In this document: piece by piece, positions 1-7,402 of the stretch
Layout: each line of letters opens with the position of its first letter
How positions within the stretch are numbered: position 1 is the stretch's first letter
Source: Clostridium sp. K13
Lineage (GTDB): Bacteria; Bacillota; Clostridia; Clostridiales; Clostridiaceae
Direction of reading: 5' to 3'
Length of the DNA: 64,000 nucleotides
NCBI RefSeq assembly: GCF_019734195.1
Contig: NZ_JAASHM010000011.1
Coordinates: forward strand, 37,824 to 101,823
The notes under the pieces: generated by a model
Seen by the model: the letters and a program-made list of their open reading frames with translations, nothing else
What the model was told of the DNA's origin: nothing
Databases searched by the model: none
Program-made: the position numbers and the translations under genes

Positions 1-219
1 CTTGATTGCGCTTTCTTCAGTTACTATAAACTTGAATCCTGTATCTCTAGTACTTTGTATACTTATTTGTTCTACATTACTGGAATTTAAATAGTTAAAA
101 TAATCATTTTTTAAACCTAACTTTTTCTCTATATTTTCTATTGCCGCACATCCAGAGAAATTTAAGATACCTATTATTAAAACTCCTAATAAAATATATC
201 TTTTAAATATTCTTAACAT
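1..219 (-). CDS. Putative lipoprotein, N-terminal part (gene runs off the window)
   Basis: The reading frame is open from an ATG at 219 to the window edge, giving 73 codons. The start is preceded by a good AAAGGAG site. The N-terminus has two basic residues, a hydrophobic stretch (residues 8-19) and a Cys at about 24 in the context FSGC, which fits a lipoprotein signal. The visible mature part (an amphipathic segment followed by a short beta-like stretch) does not identify a family for me. It probably sits on the outer face of the membrane. The 3' end and the function are not visible here. Confidence 0.7.
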   Translation of the reverse strand, partial: MLRIFKRYILLGVLIIGILNFSGCAAIENIEKKLGLKNDYFNYLNSSNVEQISIQSTRDTGFKFIVTEESAIK

Positions 220-252
220 TTGTTTCTCCTTTTTACCTTAACACTAAAATAA

Positions 253-276
253 TAGGAGAAGCATATGCTTCTCCTA
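253..276. repeat. Perfect 24-nt palindrome, possible weak terminator
   Basis: A 12-bp perfect inverted repeat (TAGGAGAAGCAT and its complement) lies between the 392-aa gene and the partial lipoprotein gene. Neither flank has a long T-run, so termination is only a guess. Confidence 0.5.
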
Positions 277-380
277 ATAAAGATAATTATAATACTTTAT
301 TCCAATATTAGCAATTTAATTCCCTCATTATCTTTTACTTTCCTTGAGTTATACTTATGTTTTATGCACAAAATTTTATG

Positions 381-1559
381 CTATTGCATTGGAACAACAA
401 CAGTAGAATTTTTAAAATCGTAAAACATTAACCAACAACCCTCATTATCTTTACCATTTAAATTAACCCAAGTAACAAATCCTGTTCTTCCATCGTAAGG
501 TTGTTCATCTTTATCCTTCTTTCCTGGAATTGCATAAATTATATGTTTTAGATTTCCTTGAGAATCGCACTTATATCCAATCATAAAATATCCATGCTTC
601 TTTATATAAGGATAATAATTCAACATTGGATAATAAGCTAATGTATATTTATTATAATCCGACATATTACACATTTCATGTAAATCATGTACAGGTATCT
701 TATACCACTTAGTATATTTTAGCTCATCTATGCTATCATAATCCCTGTCAAAGCCATCTACTATGGTTTCAAAATATTCTCCTATACTACCTCTTATCTT
801 TCCAGTAGTAGGATTAAACTCCTTACTATCCTCTATTTCATCTTCATAATCTTCAAATTTGCCTCTTAAGTTTTCTCTTTTATAATATTCTTCCTTCGTT
901 ACTTTACCTTCATCATTATCTATAAGCTTTTCCTCAGATCTTTCAATCTCTTCACTAGTTATATCTTCTTTAACTTCTTCTACAACTGTAACTTTTGCCT
1001 CTTCTATAACAGTATCACCTATAGATTTCTCCTTAGATTCCTTAACCTTAATTTCCGGCTTTCTTGGTTCTTTTTTATGTTCTTTTTCTGCAACCTTTTC
1101 AGTTGCTCTTATTTTAATTTCCTTAGCCTTAACTATAGTGTAATTTTTCCAGTTCTCTGTTGGTTGTTGTCCGTTTAAGAAACCGCACATTACAAATACA
1201 GGTATTCCGTCTTTAAATTTTGCTATCGCAGTACCAGATATCTTATCAAATTGTATATCTAAGCCACCAATATTTGATACATTGTATTCTTTTGTTACTT
1301 CAGCCTTACCTGTATCACTTACCTCTATTGGTCCCAAGTTAATAATCTGCTTAATATCTTTCTTACAACAAATAAGCATCATATAATAATTATCATTATC
1401 TTTTTTTAGATTCTGAGCATAAAAAGAAATTTTACATTTATCTCCTTTTGCTTCTATCTTAGAATATCCAGATAATGATTTATCACTGGAATTTGAGTAT
1501 CCACGTTCGTCCTCCTGTAATATTACGAAGTTTCTATACAACCTATTATTACTTGCCAT
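381..1559 (-). CDS. Conserved-looking clostridial protein of unknown function, two domains joined by a charged linker
   Basis: The product has 392 aa. I do not recognise a named family. It has a beta-rich N-terminal domain (about 1-150), a Lys/Glu-rich linker (about 150-255) and an aromatic-rich C-terminal domain (about 285-392) with many Tyr and Trp residues and clusters such as YYPMLNYYPY. There is no signal peptide or membrane segment. The start at 1559 has a moderate upstream GGGGGTT stretch. It lies just downstream of rsmA on the same strand, separated by 100 bp, where Bacillus carries sporulation-related genes (yabG, veg, sspF). A spore-associated role is only a positional guess. Confidence 0.8.
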   Translation of the reverse strand: MASNNRLYRNFVILQEDERGYSNSSDKSLSGYSKIEAKGDKCKISFYAQNLKKDNDNYYMMLICCKKDIKQIINLGPIEVSDTGKAEVTKEYNVSNIGGLDIQFDKISGTAIAKFKDGIPVFVMCGFLNGQQPTENWKNYTIVKAKEIKIRATEKVAEKEHKKEPRKPEIKVKESKEKSIGDTVIEEAKVTVVEEVKEDITSEEIERSEEKLIDNDEGKVTKEEYYKRENLRGKFEDYEDEIEDSKEFNPTTGKIRGSIGEYFETIVDGFDRDYDSIDELKYTKWYKIPVHDLHEMCNMSDYNKYTLAYYPMLNYYPYIKKHGYFMIGYKCDSQGNLKHIIYAIPGKKDKDEQPYDGRTGFVTWVNLNGKDNEGCWLMFYDFKNSTVVVPMQ

Positions 1560-1659
1560 TCTCTAGAACCCCCACTTTATATTAATTCCATATATTATAT
1601 GTTTTATATATTGAAATATGTTATTAATTTTAACGTGAGTATTTTCATTAATATCTAAC

Positions 1660-2502
1660 TTATAAAACCTCGTTGATACAATTTGAAAGTGTTGCGAACT
1701 CTTCTATAGATAAAGTTTCTCCTCTTCTCTTTGGATCTACTCCAGCTTTTTCAAATGCAGCTTCAAGCTTTTCTTTATCAGGACCTATACTTTTAACTCC
1801 ATTCCATAAAGTTTTTCTTCTCATATTAAATGAATTTCTTATTATATCAAAGAATAACTTTTCATTATCAACATTAACCTTTGGAGCATCTAATTTATCA
1901 AGTCTAATAACAATTGAATCAACCTTTGGTCTAGGAATAAAGCAATTAGGTGGAACCCTTCTTACTATACTAGTATTACAATAATACTGAACTAATAAAG
2001 ATAATGCTCCATAATCCTTATTACCTGGATCTGCATTCATTCTTTCTGCAACTTCTTTTTGAATCATTATTGTTAATGACTTAAAATTATATCCTTCTTT
2101 AAGTAATTTTACTATTATAGGTGTTGTAACGTAATAAGGTAAATTTGCTACTAGCTTTACACTTTTTTCATCTCCTATAACTTCATTAAAATCTACCTTT
2201 AATGCATCGTTATGTATAAGTCTAAAATTAGGATTGTCTCCTAACTCTTGTTCTAATATAGGAATTAAGTCATTATCTAACTCTATTGCAACTACCTTCT
2301 TGGCAGTTTTTAATAATTGAGCTGTTAAAGTACCAACTCCAGGTCCTATTTCTATAACTAAGTCATCTTTATTAACTTCTGCACCAGAAACTATATCTCT
2401 AGGAACAGATTCATCTACTAAAAAGTTCTGCCCTAAGCTCTTTGAAAACTTAAAATTATATTTTTTAACTAACTCAGCTGTTTTTACATCTTTTATATCC
2501 AT
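1660..2502 (-). CDS. rsmA: 16S rRNA adenine N6,N6-dimethyltransferase (KsgA/RsmA)
   Basis: Dimethylates the two adjacent adenines in the 3'-terminal hairpin of 16S rRNA during 30S maturation, using S-adenosylmethionine. The 280-aa length is normal. Visible motifs are the [10 protein letters not shown] substrate-side motif (residues 19-28), the SAM-binding EIGPGVG (51-57) and the catalytic NLPYY (120-124), followed by the basic C-terminal domain. The ATG directly follows the rnmV stop codon (TAG-ATG), and the ribosome site GAGGAG lies inside the end of rnmV. The two genes are therefore co-transcribed and probably translationally coupled. Loss of this enzyme gives kasugamycin resistance in many bacteria. 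Confidence 0.97.
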   Translation of the reverse strand: MDIKDVKTAELVKKYNFKFSKSLGQNFLVDESVPRDIVSGAEVNKDDLVIEIGPGVGTLTAQLLKTAKKVVAIELDNDLIPILEQELGDNPNFRLIHNDALKVDFNEVIGDEKSVKLVANLPYYVTTPIIVKLLKEGYNFKSLTIMIQKEVAERMNADPGNKDYGALSLLVQYYCNTSIVRRVPPNCFIPRPKVDSIVIRLDKLDAPKVNVDNEKLFFDIIRNSFNMRRKTLWNGVKSIGPDKEKLEAAFEKAGVDPKRRGETLSIEEFATLSNCINEVL

Positions 2503-3057
2503 CTATTTCTCCTCTTCTAACTCTTTATTTACATAATTAATAGCTTCTATAAATTCTTCCTTAGTAATGCCATAATTATTTAATCTAGACAACATTTGAT
2601 TTGCATTACCATACCCAATACCTAACTTATTTCCTAGTTTTATTCTTCTTGCCTTTGCATTAGGATCTCCATTTAATCTAAAGAAAAACATATCTTGTGA
2701 ATCAAAAATATCTTCCTTTACTTCAATAGTAACTTTAGCTCTGTTTAAAGCTTCTATTATAACTTCTGGTGTAGCATTTTCCACCCCTATATCATCATCT
2801 TTAATTCCATCTTCTTGTGCAATATATGCATGCTTTATTCCTGAAACCCTCTTTGCTATTATTTTTCTTATTTTTTCTCCCGCAAAATCTGGATCAGTCA
2901 AAACTATTACTCCTTTTCTTTTTTGTGCTTCCTTAATTCTTGCAATAACTTTTGCATTTATTCCAAAACCACCAACAGCTATCATTTCCGCATCAACTGC
3001 TTTTTTAACAGCAGCTACATCATCTTTTCCTTCAACAACAATGACTTCTTTAATCAA
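2503..3057 (-). CDS. rnmV: Ribonuclease M5 (5S rRNA maturation)
   Basis: Cleaves the 5S rRNA precursor on both sides of the mature sequence. The 184-aa protein has an N-terminal TOPRIM domain with the acidic motifs VEGKDD (8-13) and TDPDF (54-58), followed by the C-terminal M5-specific domain. The conserved N-terminus requires a TTG start codon at 3057; no nearer ATG keeps the TOPRIM strand. It is followed without a gap by rsmA, the usual firmicute pairing. A TTGACA-17-TAAATT promoter lies 35-63 bp upstream, so transcription probably starts here. Confidence 0.95.
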   Translation of the reverse strand: MIKEVIVVEGKDDVAAVKKAVDAEMIAVGGFGINAKVIARIKEAQKRKGVIVLTDPDFAGEKIRKIIAKRVSGIKHAYIAQEDGIKDDDIGVENATPEVIIEALNRAKVTIEVKEDIFDSQDMFFFRLNGDPNAKARRIKLGNKLGIGYGNANQMLSRLNNYGITKEEFIEAINYVNKELEEEK

Positions 3058-3091
3058 GCTTCTCGCTTCCTTTCCTCTAACATCTCCTTTT

Positions 3092-3120
3092 AATTTATCC
3101 TTATATTACTCTTATGTCAA
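3092..3120 (-). promoter_or_regulatory. Sigma-A-type promoter for rnmV-rsmA
   Basis: On the minus strand TTGACA (3120-3115) is followed after 17 nt by TAAATT (3097-3092). It lies between the yabE terminator and the rnmV start. Confidence 0.6.
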
Positions 3121-3132
3121 ACTTTATCATGC

Positions 3133-3175
3133 AAAAAGGCTATATCAAAACTTTATGTTTTGATATAGCCTTTTT
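3133..3175 (-). terminator. Rho-independent terminator after yabE
   Basis: A long hairpin (about 14 bp, AAGGCTATATCAAAAC paired across an ACTTTAT-type loop) has A/T tails on both sides, so it can work in both directions. It lies 7 bp after the yabE stop. Confidence 0.85.
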
Positions 3176-3181
3176 ATAGCT

Positions 3182-4231
3182 TTACCATTCTCCTGGATAT
3201 GCTAAAATATATACTGGTACATTATATTTTCTTCCCCATGATCTACACTCTGATTCTGAACTAAGGAATACATCTATAATCTTTCCTTTTATAAGTCCAC
3301 CAGTATCTGCTGCAATTGCTTTTCCGTAATTTTCTACATAAACTAAAGAACCTAATGGTATTACTCTTGGATCTACTGCTATTGTACTTATCCCACCTGG
3401 ATTATAAACTGGTACTGTTCCAGTTGCAGTAATTGTATCTCCTGCATAAGCAGTAGATTCACAATAGATTAAATCTCTATACTCCATTTCACCATCTCTA
3501 CTAGCAAATACTCTTCTAGTTCCTTGAGCTATAATTTCATTTACTGGTTCCTTAGTAACTTTGGATTGAACAATTTCTCTAGATACTTCAACGCCATCTT
3601 TTTTAACAACTTTATAAGTTATCTCTTTTTCACCAGCTTCACCAGCTTGTCTTACATCTTCAGTGTTAATATCTAAGTTCTCATCTTCTTCAACTATTGT
3701 TTCATAATCAATACTTTCCACTGCAACTTCATTTAACACTTCAACTTTAACTAATTGAATTGTAAGACTATCTGATATTTCAGTATCTAATGACGGTGTT
3801 ATTTCATCAACTCCTTCAACAAACTCAACACCTTCAGCTTTTAGTTCATCCTTTTCAGCTTCTATCATGTCTTCTATAGTATCTTCCGCAGTTTTTATAA
3901 CAATTGTTTTGTTACCAACTACCATTTCTACATCTACAGCTTTTTTAATATTAATAATATCCTTTGATGATATTTTTTCATTTAAAGCTGGTTGTACTTT
4001 ATCCTTATGAGCTATTTCAATCTCATTTTCCTCAAGTACATCTTTAACAGTCCCTTTATATGTTATAAATGATGCTTCTTTTCCGTCTATAATTATTACT
4101 ATGTTTTTTCTTACGCATGTAAATGTTATAGTCAATGCTATTATTAATACTCCTATAACACCTACCATTATTTTTGCCTTAGGACTATTAGAAAAATTGT
4201 TTTTTAAGTTTTCTTTCCATTTTTCAATCAT
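3182..4231 (-). CDS. yabE: YabE-type cell-wall protein: DUF348 repeats, G5 domain, 3D (lytic) domain
   Basis: The 349-aa protein has one N-terminal membrane anchor (about 20-40). Two DUF348-like repeats follow (about 44-160), then a G5-type segment ending at about 235, then a C-terminal 3D domain (about 258-349) with the three conserved Asp motifs AVDPRVIPLG, AADTGG and IIDVF. The family resembles resuscitation-promoting factors. The 3D domain is related to MltA-type lytic transglycosylases and probably cleaves peptidoglycan outside the membrane. The start at 4231 has a GGGGAGG site. A perfect consensus promoter lies just upstream, so the gene is expressed independently of tatD. Confidence 0.9.
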   Translation of the reverse strand: MIEKWKENLKNNFSNSPKAKIMVGVIGVLIIALTITFTCVRKNIVIIIDGKEASFITYKGTVKDVLEENEIEIAHKDKVQPALNEKISSKDIINIKKAVDVEMVVGNKTIVIKTAEDTIEDMIEAEKDELKAEGVEFVEGVDEITPSLDTEISDSLTIQLVKVEVLNEVAVESIDYETIVEEDENLDINTEDVRQAGEAGEKEITYKVVKKDGVEVSREIVQSKVTKEPVNEIIAQGTRRVFASRDGEMEYRDLIYCESTAYAGDTITATGTVPVYNPGGISTIAVDPRVIPLGSLVYVENYGKAIAADTGGLIKGKIIDVFLSSESECRSWGRKYNVPVYILAYPGEW

Positions 4232-4267
4232 CTACATTTAACCTCCCCTGGCAAGAGTGACCATTGA

Positions 4268-4296
4268 ATTATATAAATAATTCTTGTTTTTGTCAA
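4268..4296 (-). promoter_or_regulatory. Perfect consensus sigma-A promoter for yabE
   Basis: TTGACA (4296-4291) and TATAAT (4273-4268) are separated by exactly 17 nt on the minus strand, 37 bp upstream of the yabE start. Confidence 0.85.
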
Positions 4297-4459
4297 ATTT
4301 CCCACCCTTGTTTTAATGAAACTGCTTCAAATGCATTTATTATGCATTATAAATATTAATTGAAATAAAAAAATAATGGCGTTTTTACAGTTTGAAGTTT
4401 GGTATATATAGACTGAAGGTTTTTTCTAATTTTTTACAATTGTTAATATTAATTTTACT

Positions 4460-5245
4460 TTATTTTCTATTTTGAATCAAGTTATGGAAATTGTCATTTA
4501 CAGCCAAATTAACCTTTTTTGAGCTAATTCCTTTTATCTCAGCTATTTTTTCTATTATATAGCCGATATAATCCGATTTATTCCTTTTTCCTCTATTTGG
4601 TTCAGGCGCCATATATGGACAGTCAGTTTCTACTAGCAATCTCTCTAGTGGAATTTCTTTAACTACCTCACAAATTTTTTTAGCATTTTTAAATGTAACT
4701 ACACCTGTTATTCCTATATAGTAACCTAATTTTACACATTCTTTTGCAAATTCTACACTACCTGAAAAACAATGAACTGTTCCTCTTACATTGGGAAATT
4801 CCTTCATTATTTCTAATGTATCAGCATGTGCATCTCTATCATGAATTACTACTGGTAATCCTAATTCTTCCGCCAATTTCATTTGCTCTCTAAATACTCT
4901 TTTTTGAATGTTCTTATCTGGATTTTCATCCCAATAATAATCTAAACCTATTTCACCTATAGCAATAATTTTTTTATTACCTTTATATAGTCTTACTATT
5001 TCATCTCTTACATTTTCATCATAATCATTTGCATCACTAGGATGAATTCCTAAAGCTCCATATATAAAATCATATTTTATAGTTAATTCATTTGTAGTTT
5101 TTAAACTATTTTTTGAACAAGCACAATTTAATATTCCAACTACACCTGCACTTCTAATTTGCTCAAATACAGCATCTCTATCTTTATCAAAAGCCTCATC
5201 ATCATAATGAGAGTGCGTATCAAATATTTCATATTTTAATTCCAT
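4460..5245 (-). CDS. TatD-family metal-dependent hydrolase/deoxyribonuclease
   Basis: The 261-aa TIM-barrel amidohydrolase-like protein has the metal ligands H11 and H13 (DTHSH), the GEIGLDYYW segment with its conserved Glu, IHDRDA, TVHCFSG and the C-terminal ETDCPYMAPEP with the catalytic Asp. Family members are Mg-dependent 3'-5' exonucleases or DNases linked to DNA repair and turnover. Its place next to metG and yabE is the conserved firmicute order. The start has a GGAG site a few bases upstream. Confidence 0.93.
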   Translation of the reverse strand: MELKYEIFDTHSHYDDEAFDKDRDAVFEQIRSAGVVGILNCACSKNSLKTTNELTIKYDFIYGALGIHPSDANDYDENVRDEIVRLYKGNKKIIAIGEIGLDYYWDENPDKNIQKRVFREQMKLAEELGLPVVIHDRDAHADTLEIMKEFPNVRGTVHCFSGSVEFAKECVKLGYYIGITGVVTFKNAKKICEVVKEIPLERLLVETDCPYMAPEPNRGKRNKSDYIGYIIEKIAEIKGISSKKVNLAVNDNFHNLIQNRK

Positions 5246-5307
5246 AATTAATCTCCTTTTTACTACCTAATAATGTAATTCTATTGTTTATTATAACAAA
5301 TTAAATA

Positions 5308-5336
5308 AAAAAACTCAGAATATACTGAGTTTTTTA
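5308..5336 (-). terminator. Terminator downstream of metG2 (bidirectional)
   Basis: The hairpin AACTCAG-AATATA-CTGAGTT is flanked by A-run and T-run. Read on the minus strand it ends in a T-rich tract and can end transcripts from the methionyl-tRNA synthetase at 5570. Confidence 0.75.
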
Positions 5337-5378
5337 TTAACTTTATAGTAATATGTTATTAAGATTTTCTTCAGATTT

Positions 5379-5415
5379 TTGACACCTAACTGACACAATT
5401 AAGGTTTATTATAAT
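5379..5415 (+). promoter_or_regulatory. Putative activator-dependent promoter: tandem TTGACA/CTGACA boxes plus TATAAT
   Basis: Two direct hexamers, TTGACA (5379-5384) and CTGACA (5390-5395), repeat with 11-bp periodicity (5-bp gap). A TATAAT follows at 5410-5415, but no hexamer lies at the usual 17-bp distance. This layout fits a promoter activated by an OmpR/PhoP-type response regulator binding direct repeats. No regulator assignment is proven. Confidence 0.4.
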
Positions 5416-5421
5416 ACTTGT

Positions 5422-5566
5422 AAAGTAGTTAAAGCATTATTATTTACCCCTAAAACCATCTTTTAAATAGAGCTTCCAACCTATGTATTGTGGTTAAGAA
5501 GTTACTTTTTAAATTGGTTTCCTAGAGTTATTCGTCCCCCAAATGAAATGACTCTAGGTTTTTTTT
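5422..5566 (+). ncRNA. Putative small RNA (~145 nt) with C-rich loops
   Basis: A strong terminator that only works on the plus strand (12-bp stem at 5521-5532/5547-5558, then eight T) lies where no plus-strand gene exists. A TATAAT is about 110 bp upstream of it. The terminator loop carries CGTCCCCC and an upstream single-stranded-looking stretch has ACCCC. C-rich loops of this kind are used by firmicute small RNAs to pair with Shine-Dalgarno sequences. The RNA would end 4 bp before the convergent metG2 stop. No known Rfam family is recognised. Confidence 0.5.
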
Positions 5567-5569
5567 ATT

Positions 5570-7198
5570 CTAAATTCTTTGTTCCTTTAATCTAGCAATT
5601 TCTTCTGAAGATTTTTTCTTATCAATTTTATTAAATAAAATATTACATTCTCTAATTATACCTTCTTTTTTTTCTTCAAAACTCCAAACTCCATTCCCTA
5701 AATTTAATGAAGCTTTTATTTTGTCACAAGTCTCAGGCATAAATGGATACAACAAGTTAGAAAGATTTATTATTATTTGAATACAATTATATATTACATC
5801 TTTACATTTTAATGGATTTTGACTTAATAAATCCCACACTTTATTATTTTCAAAATATTTATTACCCTTTTTACATAAATTCATTATATCAATAAGACTT
5901 TCGCTAAAATGTCCCTCTTCAATCTTATCCCCAACATTAAAGTATAAATTTAATATTTCACTTTTTAACTTTTCATCCATATTTCCATTTGGTATTCTAT
6001 TAGAATAATTTTTCTTTGAAAAAACTAATACTTTATTTACAAAATTAGATAATTCACTAACTAAGTCATTATTATGAATATTTATATATTCTCTCCAAGT
6101 AAAATCAGTATCTTTATCCTCTGGTGAATTTAAAGTTAAATAATATCTAAAGCTATCAACATTGTATTTTTTGCAAACATAATCAGCCCATAAGGCCCAA
6201 TTTTTCACAGTTGAAAACGACTTTCCTTCTAGCTTTAAATGTTCACTTGATATTATACGTAAATTTGAATTTTTTATACCAAGACCCGCAAGTATAGCTG
6301 GGAATATAACAGTATGGAATGGAATATTATCTTTTCCATGAATAAAATAAATTCTTGAATCTTCACCTTCCCAATACTCCTTATAATCCTCTCCACGTTC
6401 TTCTAAACATTTCATACTGGCAGTTAAATATCCCATAACGGCTTCAATCCATACGAATATTTTTTTATCCTCATAACCATCTAAAGGAACATCTACACCC
6501 CAATTAAAATCTCTAGTTACTGCCCTATCTCTCAAACCTTCATCTAAATATCTTTTTAATATTTTTTGTGCATTTTCTCTCCAGCCATATTGTCTTATGT
6601 ATAATCTTTTTACATCATTTTCAAACTTAGATAATGTAAAAAACAAATGTTTTGTTTCTTTTAAAATAGGCTTAGAATTACAATTCTTACATTTCATATT
6701 TATTAATTCACTAGAATCAAACTCTTGATTACAATTTTCACATCCATCTCCTGTAGCTTCTTCACCACACTGGGGACAACTTCCTACAATATATCTATCT
6801 GATAAATATTCATTGCAATTTTCACAAAAAGTTTGTTCTACTAATTTCTCATATATATATCCTTTTTTATATAATTGTAATATAAAATCCTTTACCTTTT
6901 CTTCATGATATTTTGAATGTGTCTTTGAAAAAATATCAAAAGAAAATCCTAACGAATTAAAACATGTTTTAAATTCATTATGATATTTTTCCACAGCTTC
7001 TAAAGGTGTAATTCCTTCTTCTTTAGCTTTCATTGTAACAGGTGTTCCATGACAGTCAGTCCCTGAAAGAAAAACAACTTCATCCCCCATCATTCTATGA
7101 TATCTAGCTAAAATATCACCTGGTAGTAATACTGAAATTCTACCTAAATGCAAAGGTCCGTTTGCATATGGCCATGCATTACCTATAATAATATTCAT
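5570..7198 (-). CDS. metG: Second methionyl-tRNA synthetase, E. coli/archaeal-like type without C-terminal tRNA-binding domain
   Basis: Charges tRNA-Met with methionine. The start at 7198 is chosen because AAAGGGGG sits just upstream; a frame extension to 7225 has no ribosome site. The protein has 542 aa. It has HLGR as the HIGH motif (17-20) and a zinc-knuckle insert with four CxxC pairs (about residues 125-185). The class-I KMSKS loop is replaced by the divergent KSFST. It lacks the C-terminal OB-fold present in the 7403-9346 paralogue. In some Gram-positive bacteria a second divergent MetRS of this type gives resistance to MetRS inhibitors; here that is inference. A terminator upstream separates it from the T-box-controlled metG. 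Confidence 0.9.
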   Translation of the reverse strand: MNIIIGNAWPYANGPLHLGRISVLLPGDILARYHRMMGDEVVFLSGTDCHGTPVTMKAKEEGITPLEAVEKYHNEFKTCFNSLGFSFDIFSKTHSKYHEEKVKDFILQLYKKGYIYEKLVEQTFCENCNEYLSDRYIVGSCPQCGEEATGDGCENCNQEFDSSELINMKCKNCNSKPILKETKHLFFTLSKFENDVKRLYIRQYGWRENAQKILKRYLDEGLRDRAVTRDFNWGVDVPLDGYEDKKIFVWIEAVMGYLTASMKCLEERGEDYKEYWEGEDSRIYFIHGKDNIPFHTVIFPAILAGLGIKNSNLRIISSEHLKLEGKSFSTVKNWALWADYVCKKYNVDSFRYYLTLNSPEDKDTDFTWREYINIHNNDLVSELSNFVNKVLVFSKKNYSNRIPNGNMDEKLKSEILNLYFNVGDKIEEGHFSESLIDIMNLCKKGNKYFENNKVWDLLSQNPLKCKDVIYNCIQIIINLSNLLYPFMPETCDKIKASLNLGNGVWSFEEKKEGIIRECNILFNKIDKKKSSEEIARLKEQRI

Positions 7199-7230
7199 TA
7201 AAAAACCCCCTTTAATTAGTAACAATATAT

Positions 7231-7263
7231 AGTAAAAAAGTCAGCATAGCTGACTTTTTTACT
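7231..7263 (-). terminator. Bidirectional terminator between the two metG genes
   Basis: The palindrome AGTAAAAAAGTCAGC with its exact complement is flanked by A6/T6. It lies 140 bp after the stop of the upstream metG on the minus strand. Confidence 0.8.
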
Positions 7264-7402
7264 TTATATTTTCTAAAGTCGCCCTAAGGCGGCTTTATTC
7301 CGTAACTTGCCACTTGTTACTCTTAATTTATAAGGAAACACACTACTCCCTTCAGTCATAGGTGTAAGTTCAGCTAACTAAATCAAAGATTTAGAGCTTC
7401 AC
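7264..7402. repeat. Intergenic run of small palindromic modules
   Basis: Contains the hairpin AAGTCGCC-CTAA-GGCGGCTT (7275-7294) and CTAAATC-AAA-GATTTAG (about 7378-7394). It also has an AACTTGCCACTT string that recurs in inverse orientation near 29940. It looks like a decayed member of the palindrome-built elements seen elsewhere in the window. Confidence 0.45.
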
